NCBI RefSeq assembly: GCF_932526225.1
Contig: NC_064040.1
Location: 11,508,856 to 11,572,855, forward strand
Source: Nematostella vectensis
Taxonomy: Eukaryota > Cnidaria > Anthozoa > Actiniaria > Edwardsiidae
Reading direction: 5' to 3'
DNA: 64,000 nucleotides
Position 1 is the first letter of the stretch. Each line of letters opens with the position of its first letter. Under the pieces are notes generated by a model, which was not told where the DNA came from, searched no databases, and saw only the letters and a program-made list of their open reading frames with translations. Made by a program: the position numbers and the translations under genes. Shown here one piece after another: positions 11,703 to 24,085 of this stretch.

Positions 11703-12477
11703 TCTAATCAAATACTGTGAACGCATCGCATAAAAGGCACATATTAACCAAATGAGAGGTAAATGAGAGGTTTATTACCAGAATTTAGTCTAACGAACAC
11801 TGTTCCTAACGCCCTTGAAGCACGTTATCGTTTCGCATGTGATGTTTTAGTGTACTTCTGCTATCCATAGCTTGTCGGTTCTGTACTCATCATCTATACA
11901 CTCGAGCAAGAACTGCGGGGTACATGTCTACAACGGAAGTCAAAGGAGGTCTGGGAAGCAGCCTATTGTGTGGTTGCTGACAGGAAGATAGCGGGCGCTT
12001 AATGTAGAGCTACTCTACGAGGGTATACCGCTGTACGCGCATTCCAGCGCAGGTCGCATACACCTTTTGATCTCTAGAACGCTGTACAGTGTTGTGAGTC
12101 TCACTTTTCCCAAATATGAGCATTTAGCTTCATTTGTCACGTTATCCAATATGATTCTACCTTCAATCCCCTGGATCTGAAGTTTAATTTGGCATTTAGA
12201 TCGTCTCGATCGATTAGTTTGGGCCCTGTGCAAACCAAGAAAGCGTTGGCTGTTGTCCTTATTTTTCAATGAAGTGCAAGTCTCGTAGTATTTTGTTTTG
12301 CAAAATTCTCAAAATTAACGTGCAAAGTAATTTTTTGTGTAGTTTTTTTTAGCTGTTTTCAACCTAAACTTGTTGAATGGCGGCGTCGCTGGCGAGCTAG
12401 CCAGTGCGTTTGTGGATACTTGACCGTAATAGTTGCCACCATTGGCGGTCACAAATTGTTGGCACTAGTGGATTCAG

Positions 12478-12650
12478 CAGTAGTTGTCACGAGTAGTTGT
12501 CACGAGTAGTTGTCACGAGTAGTTGTCACGAGTAGTTGTCACGAGTAGTTGTCACGGGTAGTTGTCACGGGTAGTTGCCACGGGTAGTTGTCACGGGTAG
12601 TTGTCACGAGTCAATGTTATGAGTGGTTGTCAAGAGTAGTTGTCATAAGC
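12478..12650. repeat. Minisatellite, 13-bp unit AGTAGTTGTCACG
   Basis: About ten consecutive copies of AGTAGTTGTCACG, with GGGTAGTTGTCACG variants and decay to the right, where AGTGGTTGTCAAG appears. Confidence 0.85.
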
Positions 12651-13224
12651 GGTTTACACCAGTGGACATTTTAAACCCTGCTAAGTAATTTCTAAGTGAA
12701 ATCTTGCTTGCCTGATTAATAAGACACCTTTTTCTTCACGTGATAATTTACAAGAATCATTTCAACCAAGTTTGCATAATAAACGAAGGCAAACCGCGGG
12801 GGGGTATAGTAAGTAAAATGCTGTTACTAAAAAAAAATAGTGACGCGATTCTAATTTAAAGAAAATCGATCAACTCGTCCTTTGTTATTGTTTACAATTG
12901 AGAATACAGCGGTTTATTTGCATGTGCTTTTATCAATGATATTTTGAAAGTTTCTCAGTTGCTTGCCGCTTGAATTATCCTATGGAAATGGCGATTCTTT
13001 GTGTGGGCATGACTCGGCATTGAGGGGGGGGGGGCAAAAAATGGCGGCGGGCCTTATTTAAGTTATTCTCTCGCTTTATTGTGCAGTGTAAATAATATGG
13101 ACAGTCCTTCTGTGTTATCTGTGTCATTGGTTTGTATTTGCTTTCGTGTTCGAAAGTATGGCCATAAACAGTTGGATCCTGTTAAATTAAACAAGAAGTA
13201 TTGTATTGACATCTTGCAGGTTCC

Positions 13225-13681
13225 TCAGTGACTATGACATTCGCAATCCTCGTCTTTGATATCATTAGGATCGCAGTCGTGTACAACGGCGCAATGGAGG
13301 TTGTTGCTATTGCAGTCTGGCCTCCACTGCAGTGAAGAAAAGGGGATCCACAATGGACTCCCCTCTCAATGTTCACATCTGTTACGATAGGCTTGTAGTC
13401 CATCCAATCATCTTTGTATTTTATCCTCTCATGGGCCATGGGGAAAGTCTCGGTCTTTCCGTGCTTCCGGCTTTTGGCTGTCATGGAAACAGGGTATTTT
13501 TTCAAGCAGGACCAAAGCATTGGTTTATCACTTCTTTTTACATACAAACAGACAGACAGATAGACAAACGGATGCCAGACGACAGGACGAACAGAGAGTT
13601 TAAAAACCTACCACAATTGACTCCAGCATCGATTGACAAGACAGTTAGCACCAATAGCAGCACGACTAACTTGGAGAACAT
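13225..13681 (-). CDS. Gene C: small secreted cysteine-rich protein (3 exons proposed)
   Basis: Exon 1 (13612-13681) encodes a clear signal peptide (MFSKLVVLLLVLTVLSIDAG) followed by VNC and a GTAGGT donor in phase 1. Exon 2 (13377-13477) uses acceptor TTTCCATGACAG and carries a basic, charged segment (HERIKYKDDWMDYKP). Exon 3 (13225-13326) follows a strong pyrimidine tract and CTGCAG. It encodes a short tail with five cysteines (DC, HC, DC, DCEC) and a TGA stop. The joined frame is 90 aa with six cysteines in the mature part. AATAAA lies about 145 nt past the stop (13075-13080). The proposed second intron is only 50 nt, which is short for an animal. A donor 9 nt upstream (GTAACA) would also keep frame. 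I do not recognise the family. Secretion and disulfide bonding are inferred; a toxin role is possible but not shown. Confidence 0.5.
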
Positions 13682-15399
13682 TGTAACATCGAAAAACAGT
13701 GTGTTTGAGACAAAAAAATACTGGTTAACTAACCTAGCGCCGAGCTTTACGTCATAGATTGCAGCCTCTATCGACAGTTAGCAAAACAACAAAGGCTGTA
13801 GGACAGGGAATAATTGTTAAAAAAGTAAAATAGAAAGAGTCAAAAGACTCTCAAAAAGCACACAAAAATACTGTGGCGAAACGACTTCTCGAAAAGGCGA
13901 CTCGTGCAGCCTATACGAGCCTTGCTAAAACGTGATGGTTGGACTTTTCTGAATGGAGCAATTTTCATTCTTTTAAAGTAGATCAACTCCCCTTAGTCAA
14001 ACAACTTTTCAAGTAAAAATAGTGAAAACCACTCGAGTTTTAACGACTGTTTGCTTTTTTTTACAATAAGTTTTATCAGGGAAGTGCGAGGAGATGGAAT
14101 CGCAACTAAATATATTAAAGGCGAATGGCGCGCTCTGATTGGTTACAGCCTTTTCCATGAGCAATCACAAACTCTACTGAATATAGCGAATACGTACGTT
14201 CATCATCTATTTTTACTGGAAAAAGCTTTTTCTTCGTAAGATCAGTTAAGGTTTACTCTTTATATTACTTGTACCAATTCCACGGAATTGCAATTTCATT
14301 TTGCCTGTTTTAACAAAGAAATCCATCACAACATCGAGGTCTATCTCGACTACGCAGACATCTTTCACAAACACAGAACACGATCCTGCATCGGTACACC
14401 CTTTGCGGTGAAAACTATCTCTATCTCCGCGGATTTTATATTTAGAAGCTTAAGGTATATTGCTATCGACTTATTTTGTTATTTGTGTGTAAAATATCGA
14501 AATTCAACGAGCAATACACAGATTTTGATACCCAGCCGCGCGACTTACCTGGGAAACCTCACACTACAAGCAACGGTTAGCTTATTTTGCGGTGAAGGGG
14601 GCTAATTTTTTCATAAACCATCTGTTTAGACATGTTTAAAGCAGAACACTTGTGGTCATTTTGTCCTTTTTATGTTTTGCAACAGTATTTTTAAAGATGC
14701 CGAGACTTATAGACATTGGAAAAAGGTAGGAACGACATCATCCTTGTTCCAGACGACAACTGATCAGGGAGAGTTGGAAGAAAATTGGAAATAATGTGAT
14801 GGAACCAAACGAAGCCAGGTGTCAGGTAGTGTAGTGTTTTATTTTAAAATCAAATGAATATAAAGTCAAAAAGTTTATATATTCATGTTTGGTTCATATT
14901 TTAAACACGAGGTTCCGCTATAAAAGGGAAAGCTCCTCCCACCCCCGGGTTCAAGAACAATCAGTTATCAATGAGCCGTCAATGAGTCAACATATAAGGA
15001 CAATTGCTCTGAGCGCTAAATTCAAAATTTATATTCTAAGCAAAAATAAATATCATTCCTAGAGTTGTTCATCTTAAAATGTTTCTATCTATCGTAAAAT
15101 AATGTTATACCAACCTGTGTGCGCTCTAAAATACGAGCATTTTCATCACAGCGCGAGAATAATTTATGCATGTGTTTAACCTACAGGAAAATGTTGGTGA
15201 AAAGGAATCTGCCCCAACCACACCGCAGTACAATAACAAGATCCATGAACTTCTTGCAGCAGCTGCTCTTGAAGAAAGTCCAACCAGTCCCAGACCAGAG
15301 CAGTTACGACTAACTATATGAGTTTAAATGATATGGATGCCAGGGAACAGCCGTCTTGTGATATTCTCTCCTTGAAGGATTCCAGCTTGTGAATATGGA
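13682..15399. other. Intergenic, no gene recognised
   Basis: AT-rich spacer with short open frames lacking recognisable domains (14051-14239, 14288-14605). The stretch at 15190-15320 could be the far 5' edge of the transposase relic that follows. Confidence 0.35.
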
Positions 15400-16950
15400 C
15401 ATTTAGATGGTTGGTTGGTGTCAACTCTCAAATATGAGTCCCATCGGGACTTATATTCTCAAGACTTGAGATTGCGTGTTGTAAGGCTAATGTTGCTAGA
15501 TCAATTGAAATCTACAGTGACATGTCCTGGAGAGTTACAGTCCATGGACAAACTCTGGAAACGAAACAATGCAGTTGTAAGTGCAGTTCCGATGCTCTTG
15601 GATCATTCTTCTCTTAAGCTACTACTGACAATTGTGGGACAATCAAATGTATGTGCAGGAAACCCAGACAGATTTGCAGATATGGGAAGACAGTATGGCC
15701 CTCGATTTGCTGTCAAGCAAACAAATTTTTACAAAGGGCAAGAGTACGAAGAGAGGGACAGGAAAAGTGGAGGATTATACACCACCACTATCCGTGCTAA
15801 CAAGTGCTCTTTACTGGTGACGGCACAATAAAACCAATGCAAAAAGTGCATGAAAGCAAGAACTGTGTTACGGGCAACAGAGAAAAGAGGAATGGAATAG
15901 AACAGCAGCAAGACTTAGTCATGACACCAGGCCACCATATAGACATCTCAGTTCTGATGGGATGAACAAGAATCTAAAGAATTCACAGGAAGAAAAAAGG
16001 AAAGCGAAAGCAAAGTTGGATCAAATGGAAGAAAGGATGCAAGAATAATATAGAACAGGATGGAGTTAAGGTAGATGAGGATCTGCACAAAGAACTGAAA
16101 AGGACGGTGATAAGCTGAATTTCGGTTTTGGTTGAATTTCAACTAGGGATGTTTAAAAACATTTGTTCTTGGAACAACAGAAGAAAATGGCTTCTGTATT
16201 TGATGCAAGAGGATTGCGTTGGCACCCGTTAATGATTAAGTGGTGCCTCTCCTTGAAGCAAATATCTTCCTCAGCTTATTCATCCAGTGGGATGGTGGAA
16301 CTGCCAAACAAGAGACGTTGTATGACTTTAGTTATTGAACTGAACCCGAGACTGGGATAAGTTGTAGCATCCTTGCAAAAATCATTGATGAGCTTGGAGA
16401 CCTTGAAGATTGGCAAACAATTGTTGGGATTGTAGTTGATGAGATGAAGCTCAAAAGTGATCTATTGCATTCAAAGTCAAGTGGTGAACTTGAGGGTTTG
16501 TGAATATGGGAGACTTAAACAACGACACGGAATCATTTCAACGGCAGTGCAGTAAATGGTTCTGGTAATGAGCCAAAGCTAGCTTAACGTGTACTTGAGC
16601 TGATGGTGAGGGGCCTTTTTACCAAGCTCGAGTTCCCGTTTGCTCACAGAACTGTGGGCTTCACCAGTGCCCAGCTATATCCTTGTATCTGGGATAGGGA
16701 GTCATGGTGCTAGAGTCATTGGGGCTTAGAGTCAGAAGTAAACCGCAGATGGAGCATCTCCCAATAGAAAGTTCTTCTGCCTTCATAGAACTGCTGACCT
16801 TCCAGATGGGACATTAGTCTACAAGACAAAGAATGTGTACGCTGAGGAACCTAGAGATGTCTATTTCATCTGTGATCCCCCTCACTTGGTCAAGACTGTT
16901 CGCAACTGTTCGGAGAAATCCATAATGGTAAAAGAAAAAGAAAAATGAAG
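15400..16950 (+). pseudogene. P-element/THAP9-type transposase, decayed
   Basis: Blocks typical of P-element-like (THAP9-related) transposases appear in order but in shifting frames. A lysine/glutamate-rich coiled-coil-like stretch lies at about 15970-16050. WEQQKK-like and RWHPLMIKWCLSLK with SSSAY occur near 16165-16285. A VDEMKL segment is near 16435-16455, followed by ELMVRGLFTKLEFPFAH near 16600-16650. The longest intact block, 16748-16920, contains DGASPNRKFF, LVYKTKNVYA and FICDPPHLVKTVRN. Several in-frame stops and frameshifts interrupt it, and no THAP zinc finger or start is identifiable. It would have catalysed DNA cut-and-paste transposition; this copy cannot encode a working protein as it stands. 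No terminal inverted repeats were found around it. The family call rests on recognised motif text, not on a search. Confidence 0.7.
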
Positions 16951-18249
16951 GTATGTATGATGATAATAATAGTAATTATTATAATCACTTATATGGTAGC
17001 CTGCCAGCTGAATCGCAAGAGAGATATTAATAAACAAAAAAAATAGAATTAAAATATGTATATTTTGTAGTGTAATGGATTAGCTCTGAAGAATTTGATA
17101 TGCTTGAAGAAATATGAGCGAATATGGATCCTATAGTACTCTTGCTCTAAAAGAGTCTAGCTGTAGTTGCTAACCATTTGTATTCGTTTCATCATGTGCA
17201 GTATGAAGGACATCAGCTGGCAGCATCTTGTCACATTGTACGAAAGAGATACTGGTATCAACCGATTATATTTGCTAAGCGATCCGTGACCCGAAAGTGA
17301 TGGTGTAAACAAACAAAATTTAGAGCGAATTTCGTCTCCCGGTACATCCCTCACAGGCGGATACCCGCGAGTTTTATTTTAGAACCTTCTAAAACAACCA
17401 TAGTCCATACAACTAGTCTTCAGGAATGTATCATTCGATATATAATTACGTCCCACAACAGAGGTTTTGGCCCGCAAACGCGGCCATATTATTTTAAGAT
17501 TTCATAGGATCAGATTAGAAAGGGGTTTTTGGAATCTTGTAGCACGTGAAGAAATAATTCGGAATAATTTTTTTTCATTATTCGAGGCTTAAGTGACAGG
17601 AAATCTGCCAATATGGAAGTGGAAGTTCATAGTTTCGTTTTAGTTCTGGTGTAGCGCAGCTGTGAAAACTGTGAATTTGACCCCTCCAAACATGCAATTT
17701 CTCGACTCGGCAACCCCATGTTGGACAACGCCTCTGAAAAATCGAAAAAGAGATATTTAAAAAAAAAACTATCCCATTTTTATTAGTTGTAGACCAAACC
17801 CATTTGATGGAAAAAGTTTATGGCTGACTTTATTTCTGACGCGAGAAATTGACCCGGCCGATCTTAGGGAGACTGCCACTTCAAACTCATGTTAACTAAT
17901 ACTACGTAGATAAAGCATATCCAATTCAAAACTGTTATGCAAGAAACTTTAAGCTCTCTGGGATGCATATAATGACGATGTCTGCAGACTTGGACTTATA
18001 TAATAAGTTTACTTACAAAGAATCTGTCGATATACCCTGATGCTACGGGTCAGTACACAGCTCTTACAAGCTGCAAATTGATTGGGCAAATAAACAATAT
18101 CCGCAACTCGACACAAAGAACGAGAAGAATAGAGACAAAAGAACAAAGATAATAGGAGAGAAAGCAGCTGCGTTCTTACTCGCTGCTACCTGTTACAACG
18201 TTACACAAGTTTATTAGATGAGGTCGCCTTAAAGAATCCCCAAAACGTC
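16951..18249. other. Intergenic, no gene recognised
   Basis: No domain or clear repeat seen. The frame at 17157-17354 (minus) is not supported. Confidence 0.35.
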
Positions 18250-18283
18250 ATTATTCCAGGTAGGACATTCTTTTCAACTGCAA

Positions 18284-18943
18284 GTGTCGCATAAACTTGC
18301 AGGATCAACCTGCAAAAACGTAGACGATTACGCACATGATATTAGAAAATTTTGCTTACAACTAGATATTCCTCGCTCGGAATGGCTAAATTTTGTTAAA
18401 GGTTTGAAGCCTGCACTGAAAGAATATGTTATTCTACAATCTCCGAAAACATTGGAAAGTGCAGAGTCCAGTGTGTCTCTGAAAGAGTTCGCCATGAGTG
18501 AATTTCAATCACCACAAATCGATACTAAACAATTATCAGAAGAAATTGTGGCTCAACTTCAGGATTCTCTGACAAGCTCTAAGCATTTTGCCATAGCAGG
18601 AATTGACACTCGTACTCAAAACGTTAATTGTTTTGCAAATCGTGGCATGACCTCTATTAGCTCCCACAATCTAAGAGATTCTACAATGCGAAATTTAATC
18701 CGTGATGAAGTCAAACAAGTTTTAACAAATAAGCATAGGAAAGCTAGAAATAGTTTTACCAGGCAAAGCCGAGTCAATCCTTTACGGGGTCGAGACAATT
18801 TGTACTACCACACCCAGCGTTTTTGTAAGAGGAACTCGCGAGCTCAGGATCCGCTTAAACAATCTGACCCACAGATGTCAACAAAAATGTATGCTATAAG
18901 GACTCCTAAAACTGAGGAAAACCGCCAGCCTTCGTTAAACTAA
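18284..18943 (+). pseudogene. Gag-like frame of an LTR retroelement
   Basis: A 219-codon frame, open at its left side without a convincing start (its first listed codon is not ATG). The segment VDDYAHDIRKFCLQLDI, then FVKGLKPALKEYVILQ and PKTLESAESSVSLKE matches the alpha-helical retrotransposon Gag core (dimeric nucleocapsid-forming domain). The region after it is basic (NKHRKARNSF, RGRDN), as in Gag tails, but no CCHC zinc knuckle is present. The following frames at 18964-19170 and 19304-19843 may be its decayed continuation; I recognise nothing in them. Confidence 0.5.
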
Positions 18944-19303
18944 AGCGGGCCCTCAATTCACAATTGGAAAATGAAAGCGACGTTTTGGGGGCCACTAATC
19001 TTAGCAAAAGCAAAACATTTAGAAATGTTGCTGACATAAAGAAATGTGAGATATACATTAATAAACTCGAAATAGAACAGAAGACACAACAAACACTTGT
19101 GTTGCCTGCGTTACATATTACAGATAAGTCAAAAGTCGAAGAAGCAAATACGCATTCCGCTGAATTTTAAAGACAGAATTGTACGTTGTTAAACCGTGTA
19201 ATAAAATCGTCCAAGAACATATTTGGGAAGAATTTACAGTTTTCAAGGTTATAATCCCAAATGTTGAAGAAGTTTTGTATTTTAAAGAGGACGTAAGAAT
19301 ATA

Positions 19304-19843
19304 TTGAGCTCAAGTGCCACTTGTACGAAATTTGCGCAGTTAGGAATCCGTCATCCAGAAAAAGGACACGTATGTACAAGTGAGGATCAGAAAATTAATA
19401 GCAGCACAAAGGTGCCGGTCCCTAATAAAATCGAGGTTCCTAAAAATGGCCGGTCCCTAAAAAAAGCGAGGTTGTGTTTGGGTGACCGGGGACAGCCCAC
19501 AGACACAACTCAGAACATATTTGCGGCGAAACAATGCGGACATTTTACCGGACATTTTACCGGACATTTTACCGGACATTTTGATCGAATTATTAAAGGG
19601 AATACCATAAGTGAAAACACGCTATCAACATTTCGAGTAAGAAATACACCTGTTTCGAAGCAGCATGATGACATAAATAGGGCACTTTTTCTAGAAAGCA
19701 CATTGTTAAATACCTTTCAGAACGTTGCATTATGGTTGCAGAAGTTTTTGTTGCTTAAACCAGCTATGGTATGTCTGACGATTTCGAGTGACATGGCATT
19801 TGATCAGTTGCTGCGCGCATTAGTTGCAAATTTGTTTATATGA
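19304..19843 (+). other. Unrecognised open frame with HFTG repeat
   Basis: A 179-codon open frame inside the decayed retroelement. It holds three to four tandem copies of the 12-bp unit GGACATTTTACC (19538-19581), read as HFTG repeats. No domain is recognised. It may be remnant retroelement sequence rather than a gene. Confidence 0.2.
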
Positions 19844-20627
19844 GTAACAATAAAAAAACACATCTGGAGAAACTTTTAGCCACAAAAGATAAGTCAGCCT
19901 ATGAAGAGTACAACGAAAAAAAAATAACGAAGATATGTGCACGTACTACAAAAAAAATGCATATTTAGATGGTGGCTCAGCATTTAGCAAGATACCGATT
20001 TCTTGGCAAAAACCTTGCGAAGATGCGTTTTGTGTAAATCCATTTAAAAAAAAAAAGCATGTTCTAATTCTTTAACAGTGAAACATCTCTTTAGAAATTC
20101 TCGTCGCTATGGAGACAAATTTTACTTTGACCTTTGGGTCAGCTGCATAACGAGTCATTAATGCCAATTACCCATAAGAAAAATAAGCATTTGAAATACA
20201 CGACAACGTGATGTTTATAGCCTTTTTGTACACGCGCGTTGACAATTGCTATCAAAACCTAGTGGAAAATAATAAAGAGTCGAATCTCTTGTTAAGAATA
20301 TTCTACACTGTGCGTCTTTAGCAATGAAGAAAAAAAAAAAGCTTAAACTAGCTGCGCCCAAATAACATTTTTTTATATACCCAACAACAAACTAAATAGG
20401 AAGTTAGTGTTAAAACGGCTTGTGTTACACCACATCGCTTACAAATGGCGCACATAACCACAAAGAGCACGGAGAACTTGTTCGTCATCAGAGGGCATCA
20501 TGGAAAAGTTATACTACCATGCAACTCCTTAGGAAGAAAATCATCAGTCATTCACTCATCAAGATGTGCATCTTATAAACTCATCACAAGATTATGTGTT
20601 ACAAGGTCAGACTTGCAGTCGCATCAG

Positions 20628-20706
20628 GAATATACCAAGATATTGAACATTCCAAAAGATGAATTTTGAATATACCAAGATATTGAACATTCCAAAAGAT
20701 GAATTA
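20628..20706. repeat. Tandem duplication, 40-bp unit x2
   Basis: The unit starting GAATATACCAAGATATTG and ending AAAAGATGAATT is present twice back to back with almost no divergence. Confidence 0.8.
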
Positions 20707-21100
20707 TGGATCACACACAGAAAAAGAAAACATAAAGCTATGAAAGCTATGAAATAAAGCGTCTAACGATGTGGAATTGCAAGAATCTATCTCGAGGGAT
20801 ATACAAGATGTAAAGAGTGACACAGTTGAGGAAAAAGCCTCAATTATAAGATCTGCAATAATGATGATGATGATCATGATGTACAAGATTGGATGTGTGG
20901 ATGAACAAGCAAAATGAATGCAGTAACTACATCTATATCAAGTGTGAACATTATATACGACATATATTTACACAAAAAAAGACTATAAGGAAACAAAAAA
21001 AAAACATTATTTACTCAAGAAATCATAGTACAGTTAGTAAAGGCAAACCCCCCTGAATAGCCTTGATCCGGGAGGATCAAGAATCTAAGGAGGGGGTATA

Positions 21101-22030
21101 TGTCACGCAGGAATAAGTCACACATGTAGTGGAGTGATATTTAGCATCTAGAAATTATATACTGATCGGCTGTCAGCTTATTGAAGTCCACGGGACAACT
21201 AAAAGCATTTTGTTTAGCTAACCTATCGCGTTTAACAGGTAAATCTAAAACGCTCGCATAGAAATTGCTTAGCCAGGCAGTTCATATTTTTAGCAGATTG
21301 ACCTTTTGCTCGGGAAACTTATAGGCGTACCGCGTCCCTTTTCAAGTGGTACTGGAGAACAGAGTTTTGAGCATTTGTTTTAGTCCTGTATCCGTTAACT
21401 ACATAAGGAAAGTTAAGTCTGAGTTCACACAAGGTTTACCCTAAGTAAGCTCCAGACCTAGCCGTCGATGAAATTATGTTTTAGTACATTTTAAGAGTTT
21501 GAGTGCAAAAATAATTAGAATGCTGTCAATCATTATTTTCATGTGTGTAGCTTGCCATGCGCACTAGCAGTGTAACAAGTTAGTGTGTGACATCCGTAGT
21601 CAGTAGCAACATGTAAACATTACGTAAGTCACGGTAGCCCAAGGGTAACCGACTGGCACACCCACATAGGAAGGTCGTCCCTCGGACACCCATTGGTTAA
21701 ACCCTTATCCAAACAGTGCTAAAAGCCCTTTGGGATGTCAGTGTCAGTTATCCTAAAGGACATGCCGTCTTTGTAGCATATAAATATGGGTGCGTACCGA
21801 AGCCCCAACTCACACAAAACTCCCTTTAGACTCTTAACAACTTGAAGAGACACCTGTAAGACAATACTTATAGACACCAGATGTTGTAAAGACTCTTTGT
21901 AACAGCGAACAAGTAAAAACCGGTACCTCCCCCAGCCAAGCGGGCCATAGTCGTTTCCTCACAAGTGGTCAGAGAGAGTCATAGCCGCTTGTTACATGTG
22001 GTTAGAGAACCCAAAAGTATAGCTGTTACA
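21101..22030 (+). repeat. Candidate 3' LTR of the decayed retroelement
   Basis: It starts TGTCACGCAGG straight after a polypurine tract and ends near AGCTGTTACA (22021-22030). An internal TATA-like CATATAAATATGGG (21777-21790) is followed by an A/C-rich leader, the layout of an LTR promoter. Three imperfect repeats of about 35 bp (CATAGTCGTTTCCTCACAAG, CATAGCCGCTTGTTACATG, GTATAGCTGTTACACAAG) make the right boundary uncertain. With no second copy in the window this remains a candidate. Confidence 0.4.
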
Positions 22031-23575
22031 CAAGCATGAAGGAATGCTTGTAATGTAAATAATAAATGGGTTTAACAGCTAATCAAAGATTTCACGTATG
22101 TTAAAACATATGCACCTATTTTATATAAGGTTGCACTCGGGGAATCTGTGTCGGTTAACCCGCAATGCTTCATCGGTATCAATTAAACAAGCGTAAATCA
22201 AAACAAACGCAGGTTTAGAAAGCTTAAGCATTCTTGTTTATGTCCCTCTGTACGTTCACATAGCGTTCAGAAACCAGCATCTAGCTATTTATACGCTACC
22301 CATGAGCCACTGTGGGTTACGATACACTGATTCGCGGGTGCAAGCTTAAATGAAATATGTGTACTCTGAGGGAATCCTTTTATTGTGGAAGTCGGCTATT
22401 TTTTTAGTGCTCTTTAAGAAGCCCACGGCCACCTATTTTTCTTCTTCTATAAGAACGAAAACACGTGAGACGCGTAAAAGAAATCAATTCATATCTGTTG
22501 CGATGTAACAGCTGACCTACTACTGTAAATAGATAAGTATAGGGTAAAGGTCTAGGTTCGACGGATAATCCTTTTGTGTTATTAAATTCCGTCTAGAAAT
22601 GATAAGAAAGGAGGCGTGTCAAGTACGTCCAGTGTCTATTTGTTTTTTATTTGCTTTTAATTATTTGGTGCTTGTGTTTTTTATATATAAAAATATGAGA
22701 ACTTGTACTTGTACGCTCTTGTTGTCGTGGCGTGTATTTGGTTATATTCATTTGGTCCTTGATTATGAGCTCATGGTTAAGAGAAACGTTTAACGTTTAG
22801 AGAACCGAGAGTTCTTATTCTGGTGTGTTTTGATTATCGCCATGGTGCCTGCTATTTATTAAAGGCCAACTCGAAACTTTTATTACCGAAAACCCAAGCC
22901 CAATTTCTCGAAAATTAACTTTATTCTAATGGATTAAAACCTATCGCCTATGGTATTATCTTTTGAGTCCGTTGCTAGGGAATTTTGTTTGTTTTATAAA
23001 AGCTTCTGTTTTTTGTCAAATCTCTTGGAACTTTCAACATAAGTGTTTTAGACATAAATGACACAAGTGATGACGTCATCTGACCCCCTCCCATGGTCAC
23101 GTGACCCAGAAGAGAAAAACTTGTCGGAGAAGCTACTGTTCAAATCTAACATCATTTTTTTGCAGAAATATTTTAACATTACTATTTTCGAAAAGTTCAC
23201 GCATCGGATTTGCGAAATTTTGATACCGCGAGAAATGGCGAATTTTTATGTTCTTCGAAAACCACATATTTGGTAATAACTTTTTTATTTCTTCAAAAAT
23301 CAAAAATCACATGCGCTAAATTGTTAAGAATGGTAATATCAATGGTTTGATTGAAAAAAATTCACGATTGTTGTAAAATGTTCAAAATTAACGTGTTTTT
23401 CTCGCGGAAATGGCCGCCATCTTGTTTTTTCGCCATCTATTTTTATTCTCGAAAAACATATAAAAATTGCATTTTTTTCTACAAACTGTCGGAAGTTTAT
23501 TTCAATCTCTTGGAAAAAAAAAAGGAAAATCGGAGCAGGAGTTTCGAAGAAAATAAAAATATAAAAAAAAAGACA
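22031..23575. other. Intergenic, no gene recognised
   Basis: AT-rich DNA. Short frames at 22599-22793, 23058-23276 and 23351-23653 have no recognisable domain. The last one reads antisense across the tRNA-like sequence. Confidence 0.35.
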
Positions 23576-23646
23576 GACTCGACCGGGGATTGTACCCGGA
23601 ACGCTTGCTTACGAGTCAAACGCGCTATCCACTGGGCCACGGAATC
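23576..23646 (-). tRNA. tRNA-Thr(CGT)-like gene or pseudogene
   Basis: On the minus strand a 71-nt cloverleaf can be drawn. The acceptor is GATTCCG/TCGAGTC with a mismatch and two G-T pairs. The A box TGGCCCAGTGG is perfect. The anticodon loop CTCGTAA places CGT at 34-36, so it would read ACG (Thr). The T stem CCGGG/CCCGG is perfect. The T loop is TACAATC instead of TTCAANC, and the D and anticodon stems each have a mismatch. A run of nine Ts follows closely, as expected for a Pol III terminator. The imperfections suggest a pseudogene or a tRNA-derived SINE head, but a functional gene is not excluded. Confidence 0.6.
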
Positions 23647-23950
23647 AAGTTGACAAGGGGATAGTAATCAGCCAAGGCACTGGCTGCAAAGAAAATGGGG
23701 TCCTGCATAAATCTGGCTTATGGAAAATGTGCTAACTGTCCCACACAAATCTAAAAATATAGATTTAACCCTTGCAATTGAATGACCAACCAATCTATCA
23801 GCTTGAGCACTTCACTTCTTACACGAGAACTTCTAGTTTTTATTTGATACCCATGACGCACTGAGGGCTAGGACACATAGATTCCCCGAGTGCAACCTTA
23901 TTTGCCGTATTTGAAAAAGGTCTATAAAGCTAGATAATGGTACAGTTGAG

Positions 23951-24085
23951 GCTCTCGTAAGCGACCACCTTTGGAACTGAGAATTGTGGTCGTTAACGGA
24001 GCTGGTCTTTTACTAGAGCTTGCTCTCATAAGCGACCACTGGGCGTCAAAAACTTGAACAATAGGTGTTGGTCGCCTACGGGAGC
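23951..24085. mobile_element. Short MITE, GCTCTCGTAAGCGACCAC ends
   Basis: The left end GCTCTCGTAAGCGACCAC is inversely repeated at the right as GTCGCCTACGGGAGC. Internal AGCGACCAC blocks repeat near 24033-24044. It is 135 bp with no coding sequence. Confidence 0.6.

Larger units (their letters stand above)
9737..13224. other. Intergenic, repeat-bearing
   Basis: No gene is recognised between gene A and the small secreted-protein gene. It holds the inverted copy of the 3.5-kb repeat, a tandem 101-bp duplication and a 13-bp tandem array, listed separately. Open frames at 10823-11008 and 12015-12269 (minus) have no recognisable features. Confidence 0.4.
18250..22030 (+). mobile_element. Decayed LTR retroelement (Gag-like ORF, candidate 3' LTR)
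   Basis: A Gag-like frame at the left and a purine-rich tract (AAGGAGGGGGTATA, 21087-21100) directly before TGTCACGCAGG at the right give the order expected for gag, interior, PPT and 3' LTR. Between them no protease, reverse transcriptase or integrase motif could be read, so pol is deleted or decayed. No 5' LTR copy was found upstream. Boundaries are approximate. Confidence 0.45.
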
